A stretch of DNA of 64,000 bases from Chitinophaga agri. GTDB taxonomy: Bacteria > Bacteroidota > Bacteroidia > Chitinophagales > Chitinophagaceae. The DNA is taken from NCBI RefSeq assembly GCF_010093065.1, contig NZ_CP048113.1, positions 1,116,001 through 1,180,000 on the forward strand, read 5' to 3'. Shown here one piece after another: positions 10,001 through 19,400 of the stretch (its first letter is position 1; the number at the start of each line of letters is the position of its first letter). The position numbers and the translations under genes are program-made. The notes beneath the pieces are model-generated. The model was not told the origin of the DNA. It worked only from the letters and a program-made list of their open reading frames with translations, and made no database searches.

Positions 10001-10747
10001 GGTGTCATTGCTCATTTCCATGTAAAACGCTCCATAAGACTTCCCGTCTTCATGTACATAAGCAATCCCGAATTCGGTTACAGATAATGTTTTTTGTATG
10101 AATCCATTAACGAAACGGGAAAGGTCCTCCCGTTTTTTAATGGTAGCGATTTCATTACTTAAAAGCAGTAACTTGTTTTTTTCCTCCTCGTTCATAACAC
10201 GGTCTTCAGCTGCGATGATATTTGCTGTCGCAATCGCGATCGGATATGATATCTTTCTAAGCACCTCAAGCATCCCCTTATCGCAACGTTCATCGGGCTT
10301 AAAGAACACTATCCAGAACCCTATCAGCAACGATCCATCGATAAGTTTTATCGTTACACATTTCCTCACCGGTGGATTTTCTGAGGTATTAAGATCGCCA
10401 TCTGCCACGGGCTGCAAGGAATCTGTATAGCTCAGGACAGGCTTATGCCCCCCTTCAATGCTTTCATCCATAATGGCATAACCGATATCACAATAAAATG
10501 TATAATTATCAGCCCACTTTTCCCGCCCGTCAAAAATGTAGGGATGAGCCGTCATAGTAGTGTTATCTACGCGAAGGACCATACAACTACTGAACGGGAC
10601 GATGGAATTTAATCTGGTGTTGATAAGAGATAGTAAATCTGTTTTGGCTCTTATACGTGCGATTTCATTACTCAGTGAGAGTAATTGGTCATCCTGCTTA
10701 AATGATTGAAGCGTCATGGCGTTGGGGAATAGTGTTCTTACTGGCAA
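7034..10747 (-). CDS. Sigma-54-dependent activator with five tandem GAF-like units
   Basis: This 1237-residue regulator has five N-terminal repeats of about 180 residues, each opening with a variant of [17 protein letters not shown] and most closing with a helix like [19 protein letters not shown] (about residues 20-180, 195-360, 370-540, 550-720 and 735-900). A short coiled coil (900-935) leads to the AAA+ domain (about 940-1175) with Walker A GETGTGKE, the sigma-54-contact loop GSFTGA (usual form GAFTGA) and Walker [11 protein letters not shown] Fis-type HTH ([20 protein letters not shown]) ends the protein. It should hydrolyse ATP to open sigma-54 promoters in response to small ligands. 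Typical activators carry one or two GAF domains, so the array is unusually long. Met11 (10717) is an alternative start. Confidence 0.88.
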   Translation of the reverse strand: MPVRTLFPNAMTLQSFKQDDQLLSLSNEIARIRAKTDLLSLINTRLNSIVPFSSCMVLRVDNTTMTAHPYIFDGREKWADNYTFYCDIGYAIMDESIEGGHKPVLSYTDSLQPVADGDLNTSENPPVRKCVTIKLIDGSLLIGFWIVFFKPDERCDKGMLEVLRKISYPIAIATANIIAAEDRVMNEEEKNKLLLLSNEIATIKKREDLSRFVNGFIQKTLSVTEFGIAYVHEDGKSYGAFYMEMSNDTRRVDEFEKVTSAKYTVTDTVFRMITQSKEPTLLDVDELLTKPGIPAYVSFWKRAGIRKVLSVPLWDGQVAVGFINFHVDGRQTILKMIHLLKSVSTQLVMAISNILANEKIKKRDEEKNVLLSLSNEIAALKTRENLSLIVNTRIKKLLSVNEFGIAQVDEDGQTYSAFVLDFSDRTKSTPGFHVVTSARYSTDDPIFTKVRDARGPIWFDVAEVAAQTGMPEYVRFWKEAGHQYYLHVPLRVGGVLVGFVPLHFESRDDSKANSMLLNGICAQIGVAVSNILANEKILASEQEKNLLLSLSNEIASVKDREDLFRVISGSIKELFSVRRLGFSKIKEDGDTYSIFFMDEDKPTDQQFDMERMLKARYDAHESLYREIIASEDPIVYNMADLLSRPNPPAYIKFLAATGAERLLTAALRIGGHAIGTAHFVVENGVQFEVKSSLLKGVCSQLAVAISNILTIENNYERQIEKSKLLDFSNAIAAIHDKMQFLKLLNTKLRELFRFSHAMIACINDDKKSCITFILDPQEKDPEEWEYNQVIIENVPLKNSAFEMVSSGFVLVDLNEFVNTGLAPDFIRRNYDGGSLEMLIAPLKEDNRIIGFFMLFSREREWLDNNQLNILSGVTHQLSIAAANIVANEKIQKQLTEINNYKQRLEQENYYLQQEIKINHNHSEIIGSSPAIKSVLTLVEQVAPSESTVLILGETGTGKELIARAIHNSSPRKKELMIKINCAALPASLIESELFGHERGSFTGAIDRRIGKFELADKSTLFLDEIGELSPELQVKLLRALQEKEIERIGGKTTIKIDVRIIAATNRDLEQMITDGRFRLDLYYRLHIFPIMLPPLRDRKEDIPILSSHFVSRYAKKAGKIIHALNAKALKELIGYDWPGNIRELEHVIERSVLLTNTETIHTVYLPAVKTVFDNNKNEQPSVIQTLQEQEKDYILKILKKVNGRISGPGGAAELLGLPASTLNSKLKKLGIHREHRG

Positions 10748-11164
10748 TAGTCCTTAACATCCGGCATTCCGAACTGGCAGAATACCGCTATCATGTCCCT
10801 GTAAAGAACAACGAGCACCCGGGGAAAGTTTGATTGAATTTCGAACAAGAAGTGTTTGACCCATAAAAAGATGGAAAATCAATTACTATTAAGTCAGTTA
10901 AACACACGCAAAACACTGGTTATTAATATAATATACAATCACCCAGCTACACCACTTTGAGAAATGATACCATTAGATTTTTACAACGCATATATATTTC
11001 TCACCTCATATGAATACATATTTTCCGATGCCATAACCAGGTAAACGGGTAGCAGTGACGATTTGCTGCAATGAATTTATTATTATCTTACAACGGATGA
11101 ACGTACACGTTGACGGATTCACGACCCACTTTTTACCATAGAAAGACTAAACTATTACCCGCGT
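10748..11164. other. 417-nt intergenic region between the GAF regulator and the GH gene
   Basis: AT-rich divergent promoter region. It contains a 29-codon open frame at 10871-10960 that I do not consider a gene, and no convincing hairpin or repeat. No clear -33/-7 pair was found. Confidence 0.5.
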
Positions 11165-12496
11165 ATGAAAAAACTAGTATTGCTGTTTTGCTTTATTGCA
11201 CAGATTACCCAGGCACAAAAAGCCAACGATGTGACCACGCCACTGCATGCGCTGCAACCCGACTATCCTTTTCCTTATAAAGTGATGTCAACATCCGAAG
11301 TAAAAACCACGTTAGACCGGATACTGGACTACCTGGACGCCGCTACCCCTGCAGAATGGGTGAACCGCCGCACCAATGAGCCAGTAACACTGACCACGAC
11401 CGCCGATACCAGCATCACCTTTAAACCGGGTGATTTCCGTCTTACCAGCTACGAATGGGGCGTAACCTACGCCGGTATGCTGCGGATAGGCGAAGTCACC
11501 GGCGATGAACGATATAATATCTATACGACGGAACGACTGAACTTCCTCGCTAAAGCGTACCCTTTTTTCAAAAAACTGTATGAACAAGATCCGAAAGCAG
11601 TAAACGCTTTACGGCAGCCCGTCGCCCCACATGCCCTTGATGATGCAGGTGCCATGTGCGCGGCCATGATCAAAGAATACCACCGTACTAAAGAACCGGC
11701 GCTACGTCCGCTGATTGACCATTTCATTCAATACATTTCCACCAAAGAGTACCGCCTTGCAGATGGTACGCTGGCCAGGAACCGTCCACTGAAAAATACA
11801 CTGTGGCTGGACGACCTGTTTATGAGCGTACCCGCCCTGGCGCAAATGGGCAAACTGACCGGCGATACAAAATATTACAACGATGCTGTTAAACAGGTAT
11901 TACAGTTTTCAAAACGGATGTTTAACAAAGACCTCGGTATCTACATGCACGGCTGGGTTGAATCAATGGAGGTGCACCCGGAATTTCACTGGGCACGGGC
12001 AAATGGCTGGGCAGTACTGGCCATGACCGAGCTGCTGGACGTATTGCCAACACAGGCAAAGGGTCGTCAGGAAGTACTGGCACAACTGCGCGCGCACATC
12101 AAAGGACTGGCACAATATCAGTCAGGACAAGGGTTCTGGCACCAGTTACTGGACAGGAACGACAGCTACCTCGAAACCTCCGCCACCGCTATTTATGCCT
12201 ACGCTATCGCCAGGGCTATCAATAACGGTTGGATAGATGCCAAAACATACATGCCGATGTGTTTACTCGCGTGGAGCGCAGTATCCACCAAGGTCAATGC
12301 CCACGGAGAGGTAGAAGGCACCTGCGTAGGCACAGGCATGGCGTTCGATCCGGCATTCTACTATTACCGCCCGGTCAATGTATACGCAGCCCATGGTTAT
12401 GGCCCGGTACTACTGGCGGGAGGAGAGATCATCTCATTGCTGCAAAAGTATCCATTGGAGATCAATGACAGCGCCCTGATGCTAAATGACAACTAA
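11165..12496 (+). CDS. Secreted GH88/GH105-type unsaturated glycuronyl hydrolase
   Basis: A 443-residue protein with a signal peptide (MKKLVLLFCFIAQITQAQ), so it acts in the periplasm or at the surface. The (alpha/alpha)6-barrel family is indicated by TLWLDDLFMSVPALAQMG (catalytic Asp region of YteR/YesR-like enzymes), GWVESMEVHPEFHWARANGWAVLAM and GQGFWHQLLDRNDSYLETSATAIYAYA. GH88 and GH105 enzymes hydrate the terminal unsaturated uronic acid left by pectate, rhamnogalacturonan or glycosaminoglycan lyases. The family fits rhamnogalacturonyl hydrolases best, but the substrate cannot be fixed. No SusC/D pair or lyase lies nearby, so it is not in an obvious polysaccharide utilisation locus. Confidence 0.85.
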   Translation: MKKLVLLFCFIAQITQAQKANDVTTPLHALQPDYPFPYKVMSTSEVKTTLDRILDYLDAATPAEWVNRRTNEPVTLTTTADTSITFKPGDFRLTSYEWGVTYAGMLRIGEVTGDERYNIYTTERLNFLAKAYPFFKKLYEQDPKAVNALRQPVAPHALDDAGAMCAAMIKEYHRTKEPALRPLIDHFIQYISTKEYRLADGTLARNRPLKNTLWLDDLFMSVPALAQMGKLTGDTKYYNDAVKQVLQFSKRMFNKDLGIYMHGWVESMEVHPEFHWARANGWAVLAMTELLDVLPTQAKGRQEVLAQLRAHIKGLAQYQSGQGFWHQLLDRNDSYLETSATAIYAYAIARAINNGWIDAKTYMPMCLLAWSAVSTKVNAHGEVEGTCVGTGMAFDPAFYYYRPVNVYAAHGYGPVLLAGGEIISLLQKYPLEINDSALMLNDN

Positions 12497-12540
12497 ATTA
12501 CTGATCAAACCCAATTCCCTATTTACCTACACAATACATT

Positions 12541-13248
12541 ATGAGCTTATTTAAAAACATCTTCTCAGGCAGTAAGCCTAAACACACGGACTTTTCACCC
12601 GGTGACATATTTTACATGGAATCAGGTAAAAAGTACCAACTGTATAAATTGTTAGCGGTGGATGCTGCTTTTGACTGCTACCATGTGCTGAGTTATGCAC
12701 CTTTGGACAGCCTGCCTGCTGTAGCTGAGCTCCCGGTTATTCCGGTGTTCATCTATCATTCTCCGGTTGACAAAAATGGTTTCCCGAATGCGAAACTATG
12801 GACAAACGCTCCTGTCACAGCGGACGACCTGATTGGCTACCACGAATACCTTCGGCAAACACAGGCACCTAAAGAGTACATCCCGCTTGCTAATCACTAC
12901 TATAAAACCGGCAACAGCCTGGCGAAAGAAAAGAAATATGAAGCATCGATTGACGCCTATTCAAAGGCGATCGATCTCTTCCCGCAATTCTTTGAAGCAT
13001 TGGACAACAGGGCATTCAGTAAAATGGACCTGGGGCGATGGGGGGAAGCAATAGCCGATTTCAGTCTCTCCCTGGAATTACGGCCGAATAGCTTACTGGC
13101 CGAATTCTCCATAGGCGAATGTTACTTCAAAATGAGAGACTACCAGCATGCAAAGCGGCAATTTGAAATAGCACTGACCATTGCACCGGGTAATGAACAC
13201 GCTACCCGTTACCTCGCCATGGTAAATGATATATTAAGCGAGCAGTAA
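12541..13248 (+). CDS. TPR-repeat protein of unknown function
   Basis: The 235 residues divide into an N-terminal beta-rich part (1-110, beginning MSLFKNIFSGSKPKHTDFSPGDIFYMESG) and about three tetratricopeptide repeats (120-230). The repeats include YYKTGNSLAKEKKYEASIDAY, ALDNRAFSKMDLGRWGEAIADF and IGECYFKMRDYQHAKRQFEIAL. There is no signal peptide, so it should be cytosolic. TPRs mediate protein-protein contacts; the N-terminal part resembles nothing I can name. It lies 44 nt after the glycoside hydrolase gene and ends at a strong terminator, so the two may form one transcript. Confidence 0.75.
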   Translation: MSLFKNIFSGSKPKHTDFSPGDIFYMESGKKYQLYKLLAVDAAFDCYHVLSYAPLDSLPAVAELPVIPVFIYHSPVDKNGFPNAKLWTNAPVTADDLIGYHEYLRQTQAPKEYIPLANHYYKTGNSLAKEKKYEASIDAYSKAIDLFPQFFEALDNRAFSKMDLGRWGEAIADFSLSLELRPNSLLAEFSIGECYFKMRDYQHAKRQFEIALTIAPGNEHATRYLAMVNDILSEQ

Positions 13249-13261
13249 AAATCCATATACG

Positions 13262-13291
13262 AAAAAGGGGCCATGCGCCGGCCCCTTTTTT
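13262..13291 (+). terminator. Rho-independent terminator after the TPR gene
   Basis: An 11-bp stem (62-72 with 80-90 of the 13200s: AAAAAGGGGCC / GGCCCCTTTTT) with a 7-nt loop is followed by further T. It starts 13 nt after the TPR stop and separates that gene from the Tc toxin locus. Confidence 0.85.
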
Positions 13292-13490
13292 ATATCTGCT
13301 ACGCATTATTCGCTGCAGAAGCTCCGGGAAAAACAAGTATCTTTCAAACACGCCCCGCTCCGATTTATTTGGCAGATTAAACTACTCATCGTAATTTTAG
13401 TGTAGATGATAGGTAACTAGCCATAGAAGATCGAGTTACACCCCAACAATTAACAACCATATTTACTTTACCCCAAACACGACGCCTTTT

Positions 13491-16400
13491 ATGTTCGAGG
13501 ACATAGATAAAAGGAATGCACGTGTCCCATCGTCTCAAAACGCCAGTAATCAACCTGTTAATACTGCTTTGGAAAAACCGCAGCCTTCCGGCGCGTCCCA
13601 GAGTATACAACTGGAAATTCCACAGGTAAATCTTCCCAAAGGAGGCGGGGCACTTACTTCCATCGATGAAAAATTTGAAGTGAACGGTGCCAATGGCACC
13701 GCTGCATTCAGTATACCCATTCCACTGTCACCCGCCAGGAATGGATTCGTTCCCACGATGGGCCTGTCCTATAATTCCGGCGGTGGGAATACTGTCTTCG
13801 GCCATGGCTGGAGCTGCGAGGTTCCCGCTATACAACGCAGGACAGACAGGCAATTGCCCACCTATACAGATGATGATGTCTTTATCTTTTCAGGGATGGA
13901 AGACCTCGTACCCGTGCTGGAATACAAAGTGGACCATTGGGAACCGAAGGTTACTATATCGGATGAATATACCATCCGCTCCTACCGGCCACGTACGGAG
14001 GGGAGCTTCTCCCGGATTGAACAGATCAGCCATCCGGATAAAGGCTTCTACTGGAAAGTCACTACCCGCAACAATATCACGACCATCTTCGGCCGCGATG
14101 ATAACAGCCGGCTGACGCATCCGCATCAACCGGAGAAGGTATTCAAATGGCTGGCGGCGTTCAGTTTTGACTGTATGGGCAACTGGATCAGATATGAATA
14201 TGAGCCGGAGAACCGTGATAACGTGCCCGCTTCCTCCCATGAAAAGAACAGACTCACGCCCGCCATACAGCCCTTCACGAACCGCTATCTAAAAAGAGTG
14301 AAATATGCAAACAGGGCGCCTTACTATATCAACCCTGACGACGTATATGATCCTCAACCGCCCGTGGATGAACGTTATTTCTTTGAGGTTGTCTTCGATT
14401 ATGGCGAACATGATACGGCTACGCCACGACCAGTAGCGGATACTACATGGCCCTGCCGGGAAGATCCCTTCTCTGATCACCGCGCAGGTTTCGAGATACG
14501 CACCTACCGGCTATGCCGGCGTATACTAATATTCCATTACTTTGAAGAACTGGGTAACGATGCCTGTCTGGTACGCTCCCTCGACCTGACACATAAAGGC
14601 TCCGGCATCAATAACAGCGGGCAACACGAACTGACCTACCTCTCGTCAGTGACGCAGTCCGGTTACATCCGCCAGAATGATACCTACTCCAAAAAGTCAT
14701 TCCCCCCATTGTCATTCAACTACCAGGAACTGCAATGGAATAAAAACATTCATACCGTCTCCCCGGAAAGCAGCCTACATATGCCCACAGGCATCAGTAA
14801 TGCATATCAATGGGTGGACCTGTACAATGAAGGTATCGCAGGCATCCTTTCCGAACAGGGCAACGGCTGGTACTACAAAAGCAACCTTGGTGATGTGGAC
14901 GAACTACAGGAGGTCAGGTTCTCTCCTGCCCGGCCGGTCATCCCAAAACCCTCCTTTCTTGGTATCCAGGCGGGTACGCTGACCATCCAGGACCTCGATG
15001 GGGACGGGAATAAACAGGTCGTTGTCAATTCTGATGGATTACAGGGCTATTTCCCGCTCTCCGATGACCAGCAGTGGACAATGTTCCGTCCATTTGAAGA
15101 ACGGGCCAATATAAGACCTAAAGACCCGAATATCCGGCTATTTGATGTTGATGGGGATGGTTTGCCTGATATCGTGATGAGCGAAGACAATGTATTCTCC
15201 TGGTTCCCCTCCAAAGGCACCAGGGGATATGATGCCCGCAGGAATACCTCCAAACCTTTTGATGAGGAACAGGGCGCCGCCATCGTTTTTGCTGATCCCC
15301 TGCAAAGCATCTTCCTGGCCGATATGACCGGAGACGGTCTGACGGACATCGTCAGGATACGGAACGGGGAAGTCTGCTACTGGCCTAATACCGGCTATGG
15401 CAGCTTTGGTGCGAAAGTGACCATGAGCAATGCTCCGGTATTCGATCATCCGGATCATTTCAACACGTCCTTCCTCCAACTGGCAGATATCAGCGGCACC
15501 GGCGTCAGTGATATCATCTACCTGGGCAGGAACAGCTTCTGCGCCTTCCTCAATCTTAGCGGTAACGGCTGGAGCAATGCGCATGAGATAGCCCCGTTCT
15601 TCCGCATCAGCAAGCCCGGACAACTCGCCGTCATCGACCTCCTCGGTACGGGTACCGCCTGTATCGTGTGGTCATCAGATCTTCCGGGCGACAGCCAGGC
15701 GCCTATGCGGTACATTGATCTCATGAACAGCAAAAAGCCACACCTGCTTATTCAGTATAAGAACAACCTGGGTAAGGAAACCAGTATCCATTATAAAAGC
15801 GCTACCTGGTTCTACCTGAAAGACAAACAGGAAGGGACGCCCTGGATCACCCGGCTGCCTTTCCCCGTGCATGTCGTGCATAAAACACAACTGGAAGACA
15901 AGATCAGTAACACAAAGTTCAGTACGGAATATCACTACCACCATGGTTACTACGATCATGCTGAACAGGAATTCCGCGGCTTTGGTATGGTAGAACAGAT
16001 CGACTCAGATAGCTACGCCAACTGGGAGAAGAACACGGCCGGCACGCAGCTGGAACGTACTGAGACGCTGTTCCAGCAACCGGTATTGACCAAAACATGG
16101 TATCATACCGGTGCATTCATCGACCGCGATAAGATCCTGTCTCAATATCAACAGGAATACTGGTATAATATCCTGATACAGAAAGGCTTTCCTGTGGCTA
16201 CCACGGAGCCTGTGCTGCCGGATGCGCTGATCACTATAGCGAACAATATCGCTCCGCAGGTCTCCGCACTCAGCACCCGGGAATACCGCGAAGCCCTGCG
16301 CGTATGCAAAGGCATGATGCTACGGCAGGAAGTTTTCTCCCTGGACACGCCACTGATAAATCCGACCAGCGATGAGATCAGAAGAGGGCTAACGCCTTTT

Positions 16401-19400
16401 TATACCGCTACACACAACTGCCATATTAAACTGTTACAACCCCGGGCAGGAAACAAGAACGCCGTATTCACCATTACGGAAAGCGAAGCGCTCACCATCC
16501 AGTATGAAAGGAATACGTCAGATCCCCGCATGTCACATACGCTGAACACGGTCGTGGATGACTTTGGATTAGTACTTGAAAAGGCTGCTGTCGTTTATTC
16601 CCGGCAGGAAGATGATCCGTCCTTACCGGCAGCCGTCATTGCTGCGCAGAACAAAACGTTCATCTGTTATAATAAGTTCTCTTTCACCAATGATATTACG
16701 ACACCGCCGATCTACCGGCTTCGCCTCCCAGCTGCTTCCAGTAGTTATGAACTGACTGGCATTGCAAAAACAGGTATATTATACCGGTTGGCCGATTTCA
16801 CGGATGTACTGGGCGCCGCAACTACCGAAATCCTTTATGAACAAACAGCTGGCATCGCTCCCGCCAGACGACTCATAGAAGACCAGTGTACAACTTACCT
16901 GGACGATACGCTCACCACGGAACTGCCTGTCGGACTACAGGGCGCTGTTGGTCTCAAATACCAGCAATACCAGTTAGCATTTACGCCTTCGCTATTGCAA
17001 CACATCTTCGCGCCAAAGATCAGTCCAGCTGAAGCAAACGCCCTGCTGACCAGCGCCCATTATGTACAGCGACCTGGACATCCCGGCTGGTGGATTCCGT
17101 CGGGTATTATCCATAATGTGCTGACCGGCGAGACGATTGCCGATGCGAAAAACCGGTTCTATGCACCGTTACTGTACACAGATCCTACCGGCGCTGATAC
17201 CTCCGTTACCTACTACAAGGATTATTTCCTGCTGATCAATGGTACGGAAGATGCCCTGCACAACAGCACCCGTGTAGATGCGTTCAACTTCCGGACACTT
17301 CAACCGGCTATTGTCAGAGACAGCAACGATAACATCACCCAGTCTGTTTACGACGAACTCGGGTTATTAAAAGCAGTGGCTTTCCTGGGGAAAGATCTTA
17401 ACAATGACGGCATCGCCGAACTGGATATAGCAGATGATCTCACCGGCATCACAGAACTGACCTTACCTGCTGAGCAAACTGCCATCACCACATTCTTTAA
17501 TACAGAAGACGCGGCAGCACTGATGACGGCCGCTGCTGACCTGCTCCGGCATGCTACCATCCGCTATGTATACGATTATGACAAATACCGCATCAACGGG
17601 GCCCCCGTAGCGGTGTCGACCATCACCAGGTCGGTACATCATGCCAACGTCTCACCCGACAATCCACTGCAACTCTTCATGGCCTTCGAATATACCAGTG
17701 GTAACGGTCAGCCGGTAATGGCCAAAATGCAGGCCACTCCAGGCATCGCCACTAAAGTGACCGTGAATGACGACAATACCTATACGGTCGCTCAGGTGGA
17801 TACTGCCGCACAGGATCCACAACGGCTCAGATGGGTGGGGAACGGCCGTATTGTACTCAATAATAAAGGAAAGCCTGTAAAACAATACGAACCCTATTTT
17901 TCTGTCACGCCTTTCTACGAAACACAGCCTGAACTTGTGGAGACAGGCGTATCCCCTGTTGTCTACTACGATCCCCTGGGAAGGATTGTACGTACCGTAA
18001 TGCCGGAAGAGACCTTTACCAGGACGGTCTTCACTCCCTGGAAACGGACCGTATATGATGTGAATGATAACATCGCCCTCTCCAACTGGTACCTGAAACG
18101 TATCAACAATGAAATAGATGCGGAACTGATCGCAGCTGGCAAAGACCCCACAAGGGAAAAAGAAGCGGCGCAGCAAACAGCCGCCCATGATAATACGCCT
18201 TTTACCATGCACCTGGACCCACTGAACCGGGACATTTACAGTGTAGAACATAATGTCGTCGCTGGTACCGATGAATTCTACAACACCTTTACCCAGATGG
18301 ATATTGAAGGCAATATCCTGTCTGTTACAGACGCGAGGAATAATGTGGTCATGCGCTACCGCTATAACATGCTTGGACACGCAGGCTACCAGCAAAGCAT
18401 GGATGCAGGAGAACGCCGGGCACTGAACAACGTGACCGGAAAGCCTGTTAAAACCTGGGATGACCGCAATCATACCTTCCTGTTCACTTATGATATTCTA
18501 CAGCGGCCACTGGATTCCCGCGTTACCGGCGGCGACGGCCCCGTCCCACTGGATAATGTATTCAGCAGGACCAGCTATGGAGAAACAGCGCCTGATAACA
18601 AACAGCATAACCTGCGTGGCCGGGTGCACATCACCTACGACTCGGCGGGAAAACTGGAATCTGTAGACTATGATGCCAAAGGTAACCTCGTACTTTACCA
18701 CCGGCGGCTCACATCAGACTATAAACAACTGGTCGACTGGGCAACGCCCAATCCGGATACACGCCTGGAGGCGGATAACTATACCACGACAGCCAGCTAT
18801 GACGCTATTGCACGCATCTACCGGCATGCCTTCCCAGATGGCAGTATACTGGAACCGCGTTATAATGAAATGAGTCTGCTGAAAGAAATCCGGATGAACG
18901 GGACCTTTTATGTAAAGAACATCGACTATAACGAAAAAGGACAACGTAGCAGGATCGTCTATGGTAATGATGTCAATACCCGCTACAGCTACGACAAATT
19001 CACTTTCCGTCTCACCCGGCTGGAAACAAAACGTAACAACAACGATCCTCTCCAGGATAACTACTATACATACGACCCCGCGGGCAATATCACACATATT
19101 GCCGATAAGAACATACCAGTTGTCTTCTTCAACAACCAGAAAATAGAAGGGGTTACCAACTACCGGTACGATGCTGTTTACCGCCTTACCGGCGCTGCCG
19201 GCAGGGAACATGCAGCCGCAGCAGGTGCTGGTCCGTCGGACAATTTCGATGACCTGCCCTTTCTGCAGCCATATAGTCAGGGCAACGCGCTTGGCTGGAG
19301 GAACTATACGCAGGAATACGACTATGACACAGCAGGGAATCTGAAACAGGTAAGGCATACTGCTGCTGGTGGTGACTGGACACGTGACTATTCTACCGAC

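Noticed and set aside
10781..10796. Sigma-54-like TGGCAG...GC upstream of the GAF regulator
   Set aside because: GG-to-GC spacing is 9 rather than 10 and the sequence is otherwise poor.
10871..10960. 29-codon open frame upstream of the GH88/GH105 gene
   Set aside because: It is very short, with no motif or ribosome site, in an AT-rich promoter region where chance frames are common.
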